A DNA stretch of 64,000 bases, from contig JALMQS010000852.1 of assembly GCA_024734495.1 (NCBI GenBank), positions 868,001-932,000 on the forward strand, written 5' to 3'. Of this stretch, positions 44,777 to 56,249 are shown one piece after another. A program made the translations under genes and the position numbers. The notes under the pieces are model-generated. The model saw only the letters and a program-made list of their open reading frames with translations. It was not told the origin of the DNA and ran no database searches. Each line of letters opens with the position of its first letter. Position 1 is the first letter of the stretch. Source of the DNA: Forficula auricularia (taxonomy: Eukaryota; Arthropoda; Insecta; Dermaptera; Forficulidae).

Positions 44777-45392
44777 TTTACCATACACCTGGCACCTCTC
44801 TTATATTTAATACAAGCTGACGACCCTCCCCTCACACATTTTGAGTGGTTAGTTTTTGAATTCTTAGGCTTCTAGGGGCCCACTGAATATGTATACAAAA
44901 TTTGGTTGAGTTTGGTCCAAGGCCTAGTTTTTTGACTCCACATAGTGAATGACTTTTAGTCATATAGAATGCATATGCGAAATTTTGTACAAATTTATTA
45001 AAGGCTCTAGAACTTATATTGATATTTTTGAACCCCCTCCTCCAATTTTAGCCCCAGAAAAAATAATAACTCTTTCTTATTATAGGTTATTATATGTGAA
45101 ATTTAGTTTGGATATTCACACTTATTTGTGGCTAGAGCGTACAGAAAATTTGGTAACGGACATACTAATTATTAACAGACATTTTGACAAAACAATTAAT
45201 ATCTCGAAAAATATAATTTTTTCGATATTCACTCTTTAGGGCTTTTTTGTAGACCAAAATGCCATGACTTTGTTTAATTTTTTTAATCAAAATAGTTTCA
45301 GTCGCTTTTGAGATATTTCGAAAAAAAGAAGGAAAAAAACACTTTTTTCATGCACGATTACAATACGTGACCATACCATGTATGGTAATGTA
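44777..45392 (-). mobile_element. MITE family A, copy 6
   Basis: Inverted. TTTACCATACACCTGG at the left end, GTATGGTAATGTA at the right. It faces copy 7 across about 110 bp. Confidence 0.75.
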
Positions 45393-45503
45393 AAAAAGTG
45401 AAGAGATGCTTCTAAATCGCTTCTTTTTATTGGTCGTCTATGGAACTCATCCAGGCTTGCGATAGGTGATCTTCTTTCAAGTGAAAAGCAAGGTTACACA
45501 TTT

Positions 45504-46420
45504 TACTTTACCATACAGGGTATGGTCATGTATTGTAATCCTGCATGAAAAAAAAAATTTTCCTTCTTTTTTTCGAAACATCTCAAAAACGGCTGAAACA
45601 ATTTTGATTAAATAATTGAGCGAAACCATGGGATTTCGCTCTACAAAAAAGCTCTAATAAGTGAACATCGAAAAAATTATATTTTTCGAGATAATAATTG
45701 TTTTGTCAAAATGTCTGTTAGTTAGTCTGTCAGTTAGTTAGTCTGTGCGTTACCAAATTTTTGTGGACGAGCTAGCTCAAAAACTAGTGTGAATATCGAA
45801 ACCAAATTTCATACGTAGTTTTGGTCCATTGAGATTAAGAGCTGATTAGATTTTGGTGCATATCGACTCAAAATTAAGGGAGGTGGAGGGGGTTAAAATT
45901 AAAAATCTAGGCCATTTGAACAAACTCAACCAAACTTTGTATACATAATCAGTGGGACTCCAGAAGTCTAAAAATTCAAAAACTAACCTACCAAAATGGG
46001 GGGGGGGTGTAGGGTCAAAAAATGAAAATCTATGCTCTTGTACCAAACTCAACCAAATTACGTATACATAATCAGTGGGCCCACAGGAGTCTAAAAATCC
46101 AAAAACTAACCTCCCAAAATGTGTGGGAGGGGGGGGGGCAAAAAATGAAAATATAAGCTCTTGTACCAAACTCAACCGAATTTTGTATGCATAATCAGTG
46201 GGCCCAGAGTAATCTAAAAATCCAAAAACTAACCTCCCAAAATGGGTGGGGGCAAAAAATGAAAATATAGGCTCTTGTACCAAACTCAACCAAATGTTGT
46301 ATACATAATCAGTGGGCACCGAGGAGTCTAAAAATGCAAAAACTTACCCTCCCTTACATTATTATAAATAATTTTATTAAATATTAAATATAAGTGACGG
46401 GCCAGGTTGTATGGTAAAGT
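45504..46420 (+). mobile_element. MITE family A, copy 7 (expanded)
   Basis: ACTTTACCATACAGGG at the left end, GTATGGTAAAGT at the right. About four internal units of 110-130 bp (CTCAACCAAA ... AATCAGTGGG ... AAAAACTAACC ... G run) lie between 45900 and 46340, which makes it nearly twice as long as copy 1. Open frames on the minus strand are by-products of this repeat. Confidence 0.8.
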
Positions 46421-46429
46421 CAAGTGGAT

Positions 46430-47600
46430 GGCCACTGATGAACACTAATTCCATGTTTTTAAGGTGGTCAACAAATGTAATTCTCTATTAAGTGTCGTAT
46501 AGAATCTCTGCCTTCCTAATTTCATCAGGCGTTGTCTAATTCAAAAATAAGAGCAAAACCTCACAAACCCTTTGATAAACTTAATCATATTCGACTATCT
46601 CATAATTTACCAAATGTTGATTATGGTAAATTTTGAACTGGTATATATACGGATATGTATCAAGGGAATCGCTTAATTCGAACGCATGATATAATTCTAT
46701 TATACCTAGTTTTAAAACTGTTATAATTTTTAATAATAACGTTTTGATAATTATTAAACTAAGTTGTGGGTGAAGACAATTTATGTAAGAAAAGGAGTAA
46801 TCACAATAATGAAACATGTTTTAGTTTTAAGGGAAAACAAATAAAATGTGGTGTAATAAATAAATATTAATAATAAATAATAAATTTATTATAATTTTTT
46901 TCAATTTTAAATACTTCGACCTCGAGGCCCCAAGGGCTTCAACAACGATTGTTATTTTTATAATTTTTTCCACATATTTTTTCTTTAGTTTTTATATATA
47001 TTAGGAGGATGGATCCGAAATATGGAAAAAATCCTACATACATTTTTTTATTTTTTAAGATCAAGAAATAAACAAAATGAATGAAGGTGAAGATGAAGCA
47101 TTAAATGAAAAATGTTGTATCAAATCCGGTATAGGTCGTTATTTAGGGGTTAAGTGTTGTTTGTCCTTGTATTATTTCAAAATTTTCAAATATAAAATTC
47201 TTTCTGTTTTCAATTAGAACGGTTTTGTTTAATTCAATTCTTATCCAATTCACCCACCATCTTAGTCATTTATAGCTTCTGAATTTGTAGTTTTTATTTT
47301 GACCACAAGCATTTTATTTTTTAATAAATTACTTTACTATTTTTACAATATTTGACGGGACTTAATACGACATTGATAGTTTTTTATAAAACAAATTATA
47401 ATAATATTCGTTTTCTGTCGTAAAATACTTCAAAAAATGTAAAGTTATTTCCAAAATTTGTTTCATTTTGTTATTTATATTTGAATTATGAAGAATAAAT
47501 TTCTCATCATGAAGAAAAGTGGACTTCTTTGATTCTCACTATATCTAACGAAATTATAAACAGGTGTAGAAAACTTCTTCATAGTATTCTAGATTATATA
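46430..47600. other. Intergenic
   Basis: AT-rich. A 46-codon frame from 47079 (MNEGEDEALNEKCC...GIGRYLG) precedes a GGG-GTTAAG donor-like site and vaguely recalls the start of a MORN protein. Not supported further. Confidence 0.35.
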
Positions 47601-47606
47601 TATGTT

Positions 47607-48016
47607 GAAATAAAAACCCGCTTTTTAGCATGTACAGGTTCTTACTAGTTAAAACACGTTTCACTGAATATCTTTGTGGCAACTAGAGTTTACTGGTGTT
47701 GGTTGAGTTTGGTTCAAAGGTCTAGAATCTTCATTTTTCACTTTCCGCCTCATTTTGAGTGTTTATTTTCAAATTTTTTTAAGCGAAAATATTAAAAATT
47801 AGAAGAAAAGTTGTAGGAGATGTAATTTTTGACATTTTCTTTTAAAAATTTTTGAAAATAAACACCCAAAATGAGACGGAAGGTCAAAAATGAAGATTCT
47901 AGACCTTTGAACCAAACACAACCAACATCAGTAAACTTTTAGTTGCCACAAAGGTATTGAGTGAAACGGGTTTTAACTAGTAAGAACCCGTTCTTACTAA
48001 AAGGGGTTTTACTGCA
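47607..48016. mobile_element. MITE family C, copy 1
   Basis: A long inverted repeat whose ends carry AAAAACCCG and short hairpins (GTTCTTACTAGT against ACTAGTAAGAACCC). Arms share GGTCTAGAATCTTCATTTTT. About 410 bp; the second copy is at 49307-49693. Confidence 0.75.
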
Positions 48017-48159
48017 AAATATGCAACAATATAACAATCATTATTTCTGGATTGTGATCTCCTGAATGTAAGGAAGCTTTTCATTGTCGGCCCTTTTTAA
48101 TTGTAGGTAGAAAATAACAATCGAATCGTTTATTTAATAGAAAGTACCTGGAGCCACCG

Positions 48160-48450
48160 CGCGATGCACGGTAACCCCTGACCCCCCTCCCTAAACCACA
48201 CACCTCGCCCCCACCACTGCACCCCCACTCCGCCTCACCCCATCCCAACCGTGCCTCCAACCCCCGGATCCCCCACAACTGCACCCCACCTCCTGCACCT
48301 CCCACATTAACCCCCACCCCGCACCAAGTTTTTGCATTTCTAGCTTTCTAATGGTCTACATATTATGTGTATATTTGATTACTCATACACCAATTTGCCC
48401 ACATTCGTTCATATTGATAAACATTATAAAAAATAAATAGGAAAATAATA
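48160..48450 (-). repeat. G-rich repeat, inverted copy
   Basis: C-rich here (48170-48330), the reverse complement of 17795-18065, including CACATTCGTTCATATTGATA. Confidence 0.6.
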
Positions 48451-48454
48451 ATAA

Positions 48455-49300
48455 AAAAATAATCGTATAGGATCTGAAATAAAAACAAAATTAAATATGA
48501 TTTGATTCCAAGTTATATAAAAAAAAGCCACTTCAACAACTTTATTTGTAAACACACCTGTAATGTTATGATTTAGACACCTGTTAATTAAAAACAAAAA
48601 ATTCCTTATTTTAATATAATATATATCAATATTTGCTATAACCTATTAGTAGGTTTTAAAATTAAAAAACCAATTAAAAATAAAAGATAATTGAAAAAAA
48701 TGTAAACAAAACTTTTTTATTGAGATTTTCATCTGTCAATAATTACTTTAATTAAGAAAAGATCAATTAAAATTAAATTTGTCGAGGTCCAGACCTAGTC
48801 AGATCGCTTTCTTATCCTCAAAACTTGTTAATAGAATTTGTTTCATCAAAATCGGTAGAGCCGTTTTCAAAATAGAACCAAGATACAAATATATAAATAT
48901 ATAAACAATTTTTGCTCGTTTAATAAGAGTAGATATAGATATTTTAGAGTATTATTTTTCTATTTATATCGAACTCAAATAAATTTCCAATCATCGGATT
49001 ATTTGAAAACAAGTATTTGTTTTGCCTGAAAAATAAATAATTTACCATTAGAATATTCCTAATCAAAATAATTCTATCTAAATAAACAACATTTGTTTAT
49101 TTATTGTTGGCAACCTCTAAATAAATATTAATTTAAGAAATTAATAATTTTGTTATTTTTCTCAATTTTATTTTACGAGTATACCTACTAAGTGGATCAA
49201 GTGTTATTATGGACAATTTTAGATAGAATTGAATTAGGAATGTATTAGATAAAAGATTTAAGTGTGTTTCTGAGAAAAGTTTGCAACAGAATTAATATAT
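48455..49300. other. Intergenic between two MITE copies
   Basis: AT-rich. Around 48830-48900 there is a phrase of the AAAATCGGTAGAGCCGTTTT type, common in arthropod repeats and also found near 20700. Confidence 0.4.
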
Positions 49301-49306
49301 GTTTCA

Positions 49307-49693
49307 GTAAAAACCCGTTTTTATTAAGAACGGGTTTTTACTAGTTAAAACGCGTTTCACTTGTGGCAAATAGAATTTACTGATGCTGGTTGAGTTTGGT
49401 TCAAAGGTCTAGAATCTTCATTTTTGACCTTCCACTTCATTTTGGGTGTTTATTTTCAAAAGATTTTAGACGAAAATGTCAACAATTTCATCCTCTACAA
49501 CTTTGCCTCTAATTTTAGTTTAAAAAATTTTGAAAAAATAACACGCAAAATGAGGCGGGAGTCAAAAATAAAGATTCTAGACCTTTGAACCAAATTCAAC
49601 CAACATCAGTAAATTCTATTTGCCACAAAGGTATTCAGTGAAACACGATTTACTAGTAAGATCCCTTTCTTACTAAAAACGGGTTTTTACTGC
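49307..49693. mobile_element. MITE family C, copy 2
   Basis: Ends CAGTAAAAACCCGTTTTTAT and its inverse AAACGGGTTTTTACTG. The flanks share ATAT. The terminal AAAACCCG/CGGGTTTT hairpin is followed by an inner one at ACTAGT. Confidence 0.75.
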
Positions 49694-49699
49694 AATATA

Positions 49700-50740
49700 T
49701 AATATATCGTCGGCTTAGAGTCAAAAGCTGTTAACTCCATTTTTTATCATATATGACATATTTATACTGTTCGATAGAAAAAGAGATGCAGCATCGTCCA
49801 AGTAAAACTGCTACTTACATTTACGATCGTAATTTGTAGAAAAAAATGTGAAAAATAGTTTCTTTTCTAAGCAACAATATTAAATTTTGTTCGTTTTCTG
49901 TCTGTTCGGTAAAATATCCTTGTTGTGAGTTAGCAGGTTTACTCTCTAAAGCGACGATATATGTATATATATGTATGTGGGATATATATATAGTATATAG
50001 TACACAGCATATGATTACCACTTACAGTGAATAATAAAGTAATATTATAATAAAAATATTTAATAAAATAATAAAAATATAATTTTAGTACTTATTAAAA
50101 ATATTAAATGGACACTTCACTAGAGACTACATATTAAAAATAAATTGATTCCTTAAAACATTACCACCTACAAGGTCTATGTCTATGGCATGGCCCACAT
50201 GAGTCGCTCAGAAGCCCGAATAAGTTCACTTTTGTAAAATTTTTAAATTTGGTAAATATTTATCTAAATATTAGCTTTATTTTTTTCAATACAAAAAATT
50301 TTATTTCTTATTTCGGTTTTTGTCAACAGGGCTTACTTTTTAGATTTTCTGAATATATTTTCTTACGGGGATGCAGTTTAAAAAACAAACAGTTTTATAG
50401 ATTTGTTGTTTTCTGGACTTACTGTATTGAGGGACTCAGACTAGATCTTTGGTTAGCCCCTTGAATGATATGTAACTAAACCGCAAGCACAGTTAAAAAT
50501 TGATCTAAAAAAAAGCCGCTGCTATTGAGAACAATTTTTATAATAATACTTAATGGCTTTTTGCATACCAGTCATTTTAATTAAATGAATATTTACTTTT
50601 ACTTTCCAATAATAAATGAAAGCAGTGCGAGACATAAAATAAAATAAACTCGTATAATATGTAGGTTTAAAGCGAAACATTATTAACAAACTTTTTAGTG
50701 TAACTTTTTCTTGCATCAATATCATTATTAAAAAAAAAAA
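49700..50740. other. Intergenic, nothing recognised
   Basis: AT-rich, with a TATA-rich run at 49960-49995. No credible frame. Confidence 0.4.
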
Positions 50741-50744
50741 TGAA

Positions 50745-51128
50745 TAGTAAATATATAAAAATTTTATTCGAAAAATGTGGGGTTTCACAGGAATAAAAAC
50801 CCTTGCTATTCCCTTTAAAGACTTTATATTTAATTTGGAGTCCTCCCTTATTATATTCATCTTAGAGCTCTCTTTTATTCTCTTCTTTTACAAACATGCC
50901 ATTCATATCAATGTGTGTGTCATTCTCCTGAATACTCCTCACTTCTCCATCACCAATCCCTCCACCCACATTTTATCTCAAAGAAATTTATGTATGTGCT
51001 ATCTAAAGCAGTTAGTTTGATGTAACTCCTGAAGATGGGCGAATAGTCCGAATTATATTGAGTTTTTATAAAAAACTGTTTTATTTTATTCCTGTGGAAT
51101 CCATCATTTTTCACATATAAATTTTATA
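50745..51128. mobile_element. Foldback element
   Basis: Outer arms pair: TAGTAAATATATAAAAATTT...TTTCACAGGAATAAAA at 50745-50805 with TTTTATTCCTGTGGAA...TATATATTTACT at 51083-51137. The right half contains CTGAAGATGGGCGAATAGTC (51028 on), a likely decayed hammerhead-type core of the family next door. Confidence 0.65.
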
Positions 51129-51291
51129 TATTTACTTTTTGCAACGAAATTTTCTCTGGAGAGAGACGGACTGGTAGAAACTTTAATTGAATGTAATGGA
51201 AGGCAGCCCAGAGGTACTGAGGAAAGAAAAAATTAACACATATCAAATAAGGTGTAATTTATTGGAATCCTTCCTCCTTTCCTTTCAAACC

Positions 51292-51324
51292 GACGTTTCG
51301 GAGGATTTTTCCCTCCTTCTTCAG
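51292..51324 (-). ncRNA. Hammerhead-ribozyme-like core
   Basis: Minus strand: CTGAAGA, A, GGAGG-GAAAAAT-CCTCC (perfect 5-bp stem II), GAAACGTC. Stem III would be only AC/GT, as in minimal hammerheads thought to work as dimers. Best-preserved core in the window. Confidence 0.5.
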
Positions 51325-51514
51325 GGTCTATAAACCAATATTACAAAATTAAAAAAATGGTGTTGGTCATCATTCATTTCAACAATAAAATAATACAATT
51401 ATAAATACAATGTAACTGGCTGTTTACATTGTATTTATAATTGTATTATTTTATTGTTGGAATGAATGATGACCAACCCCATTTTTATAATTTTGTAATA
51501 TTGGTTTATAGACC

Positions 51515-51547
51515 CTGAAGAAGGAGGGAAAAATTCTCCGAAACGTC
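51515..51547 (+). ncRNA. Hammerhead-ribozyme-like core
   Basis: CTGAAGA, A, GGAG ... CTCC, GAAACGTC. Same layout as its partner, with one stem II change. Confidence 0.45.
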
Positions 51548-51659
51548 GGTTTGAAAGGAAAGGAGTAAGGATTCCAATAAATTACACCATATTTGATATA
51601 TGTTAATTTTTTCTTTCCTCACTACCTCTGGGCTGCCTTCCATTACATTCAATTTATAT

Positions 51660-52460
51660 ATTTACTATCCATTTGTTTCATATAGTGTTTTCCAAATTTA
51701 TTGAGAGTATTTACTTAAACATATTTAATAGTAAATGATAGAATTTAATAGCTTCACAAGGTGAGATTCGAGTTTTCTTCAAAACTGGGTTTCAGTTCAA
51801 ATGCACTAATATATGAATTAAATAATTTTTTAATATTAATGTAATTCATACTAAATATTTTGGGGATAATATTTATTGTCAATAAAAGTGATTTATTATT
51901 AAGTTAATTATCTGAAATTTTTAATAGGGGCTCTTAAAGATTTTTGGATCTCATTTTTAAAAGTTTCCGTAAGTTTGAATAACTATTTTTTACAATAGTT
52001 AATGAGCCATTATTTTTCATACTTTTAAAGAGTCCTTCCTGTAAATAAAACTTCCTTTAAAGCAATATTCCATTCGTCTATTGAGTTTGGGATAAAATCG
52101 CAAGAAAGCCCAAGTTTAACTTTTAAACAAGCCGGAACAAATAGATAAATTATATTTGACAAGATTCTAAAACACTAAAGTCAATTCGCAATATTTTTCC
52201 CAATGTCCCCTTATCTCGGCTTCAAGAGAAGAAAATTAAACAGCCATTTCCTTTCGGATATCATATTTCCGTGGAATGCGAGCTCTAAATTGATATTTCA
52301 TTTTGTTTTTATTTCCCTTACGAAGGGGAAAGGTATTTATATTTTTATGAGAAAATAAGCGGACGGGAGGGAGTCAACATGGCTGGACTATGATCCCTGA
52401 GTTGAATATGTTTTTATTATTATTATTATTACTTAATTGTAAAAATATCTTCTTTTTATT
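51660..52460. other. Intergenic or intronic
   Basis: Probably within the first intron of the minus-strand gene at 52665. No further exon recognised. A slightly GC-richer patch at 52195-52400 gives no frame. Confidence 0.35.
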
Positions 52461-52465
52461 TTATA

Positions 52466-52500
52466 CTAGCTGGCGGCCGGGCCTTCGACCTAGCCCTAGT
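52466..52500 (-). mobile_element. Helitron 3' end (minus strand)
   Basis: Minus strand ends GCCGCCAG-CTAG, followed by TATAA. The sequence before it (GGGCTAGG...GGCCCGGCC) can form only a weak hairpin. The terminal CAGCTAG matches the 18.4 kb end. Confidence 0.45.
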
Positions 52501-52664
52501 TCTGGGAGTTTTTAAATGTTCCAATCTTCTTGGCCAAAGATTCAAGCGGTACCATTGCCATCTATATGTAACTAAGTCAAGTTTCCGACCCTATCTACCT
52601 ACCAAACACTCTATTTTATTATTTTCTATTTAAATATAATTAAGTTAAGAGTAGATTGACTTAC

Positions 52665-52951
52665 CTTTCTTGGCGAGGAGCTACAGGCCAGCTCCTTCTG
52701 GAGCGTAGCACGAGGGCGATGGTTTGTTGCTGATTGTGTTGTCCCATTTGAGGAGCGGAAGTTCTCTTGCGGGACCAGGGACCGCGTCGTCCCCCATGGC
52801 CCCATAAGTGACCGGTGGGACTCTGCTCGCTCCGGGCTCGACGCCCCCGGCCACCGAGAAGAATTTCTCGTCTCAATTGTTCAATATCGAGGCCAGCTGT
52901 AGTGGAAGATAGAGCCGACGATCGCCGCGTTTCGCTACAAGAGGCAGCCAT
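52665..52951 (-). CDS. First coding exon of an unidentified gene
   Basis: ATG at 52951 (TAATGG context) opens a frame of 95 codons that ends exactly at a strong splice donor, AAAG-GTAAGT (GT at 52664-52663); the next in-frame TAA is part of the donor. The exon is much GC-richer than its surroundings. The protein starts MAASCSETRRSSALSSTTAG, then GLDIEQLRREILLGGRGRRA, a His/Gly/Arg-rich part and QMGQHNQQQT. It is basic and looks disordered. I do not recognise the family. The gene continues to lower coordinates, but no second exon was found. A Helitron end lies about 180 bp inside the intron. Confidence 0.55.
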
Positions 52952-52959
52952 TAGGATTC

Positions 52960-53805
52960 TCCTTCGTTTAACCCTTTATTAGTATAACACTTGGAGTTGT
53001 TTTCGGATTCCCACTTCACTTGAACAAATTTGTTTAATGCAGTCGATTTGCTGGCCGGATTGAATTAGTCCTTTTAGATGACTTAATGGAAAATTAATTT
53101 CCGTAATTGGTCCCACTTGCAAAGCTAAGTTTATGTTCTAATAATCCATTTTTGATTTAAATGCTTAAGAGCACACCAATAGCACAAATAGCACAGGAAA
53201 GAGAATAGAAACAGAGAAAATAGATTTATATTTATTTATATATGAATTCACTTATTTTTAATGAAGACTTACGAAATATATAAATATTTATTCTATTAAT
53301 TTTTTTTTATTTATTTATAGTCGGAAGTAAAACCGTTATGAGTTACTATTTCAAGAAAATAGATTTTCGCCATCACTTGGAAGCGATTTATATATATCTA
53401 TATCTATATATCTTTATGACTTTTATCTAGCAGCTCCGCCTTTATCTTGGCAAAATTCAATTTCTCACTTTCATAGAAATCAATTTATTTTAAAAGCTCT
53501 GGGTCGTCAGTCAATTATTCGGACGGTTTACAAGAGTTTTAGGAATTGGTGATTGTCGTTAATTGACTTGTTTTAATATGCATTAATTTAAGTGACACTT
53601 GGTTCATAAAGTGGGCTAATTTAAAATTCGAATCAGTTATTCCAATCGCTTGTTTTCGAGTCGAGCGCAAAAGGGAAAGTAAATAATTTTGAAAATGATT
53701 TTGATTTAATTGGAAAAAATGTTTAAGTCATAATTCTAGTCTAATTTGTGAATTGTTCTGTTTCAATCTTGCGATTTCGAATGCATTATTTTTTAATTGG
53801 GTTAG
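52960..53805. other. Upstream region of the 52.9-kb gene
   Basis: Likely 5' UTR and promoter on the minus strand (up to about 53150, GC-richer). I see no clear TATA box. The rest is AT-rich. Confidence 0.35.
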
Positions 53806-53811
53806 ACAGGT

Positions 53812-53895
53812 TTATTGAAGAGAATCTTCTTCGTCATCGCTATCAGTGTCAGAACCCGCAAATTGACTCATCCACCTTTCAATTGGATTAGAATC
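53812..53895 (-). other. Candidate terminal exon remnant
   Basis: Minus-strand frame reads DSNPIERWMSQFAGSDTDSD, then an acidic DEEDSLQ end and TAA, followed by an ATTAAA. A stop lies directly upstream at 53896-53898. An acceptor-like TTTTTGTTTCAG is about 45 bp further up, but all frames from it are closed. So it may be a decayed or chance frame. Confidence 0.25.
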
Positions 53896-53899
53896 TCAA

Positions 53900-55670
53900 T
53901 TTTCACTCAAGTCGACGTGAAATTTCTATTCATTCTATCTGAAACAAAAAGAGATAAAAAGAATATTAATAGTTGAACCTGTCGAGCTTTAGAAAAAAAG
54001 TGGCTATTCAAATAGACAAGATAAGTCATGTTGGCTTTGACATTTAATGTCCATCAACTAGTATATATTTAAGTATATGTATATTAAAAAATGCTTCAAA
54101 CAAATTCTTTTGAAGAGAGGAAAGATAAAGAGGTCATCTTGTCTTTAAAGATTGCAGAATAAAGAAGAAATTAAAGTGGAAACTAGAGAAGTAAAGAAAT
54201 GAAAGACAAATATAGTAAAAATGCGATTTGTAACGTATCAATTCTAATTGGCTAGTTTATTATGAGATAATACGGGGGCAACTCATAACTGTGCCCAAAT
54301 GATCGGAATTTATACTACTATAAACAATAAATAAATAAAAAAAATTATAATAAAACGAGATGACAAATAATCTCACTAATGACAAATGGATTTTATTTGA
54401 GTTGTCTTAGAAGGGATTAAATTAAATGCAAGATAAAAAAATATCATTTTATATATAGCTAATTTACATTTTAACATCCAAAATAAAAAATATCTTTACA
54501 AATGAAGTTGAATGTTACATAAAATTAGGGTTTCATAAAGAGCAATTTAGCTCGGAGAAAGTTTTTGTTAATCCATTTTAGGTTGTTTTTAATTGTCATA
54601 TATTTATATTAAGAGAGATTTACTTTAAGATTTTCTGATATTTATTCATTTTAGTCAGTACTAAGTGTGTCTTTATTTGTGTAGTGTAGGTTCGAGATTA
54701 TAGGTGATTAAATTTGTATTGTGTGTGAGATTTTTATTCCATATTCCGCAGTAAAATTTGAAAATGTTACATTCTCGGTCAACTCCAGCCCTCTAGTCTG
54801 AAGAGAATAAATTTAATGTTTTATAAATTTGTAGATAAGAAATATGACGCTCAAATGCGAATCGGATCATTTAGTAAGGTTTCATAATATTTATCTTCCA
54901 TAAAATTACTTTTTTTATATGTATATTGTTTTCAAAAATAAATTACCTATAGAAAATATCTAATTCTATATCTTAATTCACGGGTCACGAAAAAATCTCG
55001 ATAATAAACAGATGTCATGATGGAATAAAGTTTAAGAAGCTCTGATCTAAGAAAACAAATTTAAACAGTAGGTACTAAAGATTTTTGTATTTTGAAATAA
55101 AAGGGTAATTTTGAAAAATATTTATTAAATATATTTTCTCATTGTTTGATTTAAACTTGATATTATTTGGGAGTAGAATTCGGTGAGTTCAGTTTACCTC
55201 CTCTCGTCTTAGTTACAGTGACAGACAAGACTCCATGAATAGTTTATTTGGCTAATTACAAACAGCATACCAATCTCTTATCCTCACTAATTGAGGTTAT
55301 TTCGGGGAGGTAGATATAATATAATCTCTTTGAGTGTTGAATAAAGAGACTATTATTAAATTAAAAACAATTCTATGTGTGGGACAATGTGTTTCATGGA
55401 AAAAATGGGAGGGAGAGATATAAAAACAGATAAATAAAACGAGCATGTAACTTGAATTAAAATATATATATATAACAGTGTTATTAAGTTAATTTTATAA
55501 TCAAAATTAAAATGATAAAAAATAATCAAATTAGTAATTATAATATAATTGCATAATATGTAATTTCATTAATGAATTTTTTAAATAAATTTTATAATGT
55601 ATTCCATGGAATTAGATTCATTTCCATTTCTCGAAAATATTCATTACCACACCTTTCAGTTTTGATAGCT
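53900..55670. other. Intergenic, nothing recognised
   Basis: AT-rich throughout. No frame above 60 codons, no repeat shared with the rest of the window. Confidence 0.4.
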
Positions 55671-55674
55671 TATT

Positions 55675-56246
55675 GTAGCATTTTTAGACTTCTGGGGACC
55701 ACTGATTATGTATACAAAATTTGATTGAGTTTGGTAAATGCCAAAGATTTTCATTTTTTGACCCTCCACCCCCCCCCCCCATTTTGGGCGGTTAGTTTTT
55801 GCATTTTTAGACTTCTTGAGGGCCACTGATTATGTATACAAAATTTGGTTGAATTTGCTCAAACGACCTAGATTTTAAATTTTTAACCCCCCTCCAGCCC
55901 CCTTAATTTTCAGTCGATATGCACCAAAATCTAATGAGCTCTTAATCTTAATGGACCAAAACTACGCGTGAAATTTGGTTTCGATATTCAAACTAGTTTT
56001 TGAGCTAGCTCGTCCACTAACTAACTAACAGACATTTTGACAAAACAATTATTATCTTGAAAAATATAAATTTTTCGATGTTCACTTATTAAAGCTTTTT
56101 TATAGAGCGAAATGCCACGGTATCGCTTAATTTTTTTAATCGAAATACTTTAAGCGATTTTTGAGATATTTTGAAAAAAAGAAGGAAAAAAACACTTTTT
56201 TCATGCACGATTACAATACTTGACCATACTCTGTATGGTAAAGTAA
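55675..56246 (-). mobile_element. MITE family A, copy 8
   Basis: Inverted. The left end lies within an internal unit, the right end is GTATGGTAAAGTAA. Two internal CACTGATTATGTATACAAAA units are present. Confidence 0.75.
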
Positions 56247-56249
56247 AAT

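Larger units (their letters stand above)
51183..51656. mobile_element. Foldback element with two hammerhead-like cores
   Basis: Arms of about 230 bp (51183-51412 and 51421-51656) meet near 51417, with few mismatches. Ends read TTTAATTGAATGTAATGG and CCATTACATTCAATT. Each arm has one core in opposite orientation. It adjoins the foldback at 50745. Confidence 0.85.

Noticed and set aside
45846..46319. 157-codon minus-strand frame with repeats
   Set aside because: Falls entirely inside the internal minisatellite of a MITE.
47079..47151. Possible first exon of a second MORN protein
   Set aside because: MNEGEDEALNEKCC with a GTTAAG donor-like end recalls the RSPH1 start only vaguely, and no following MORN exon was found.
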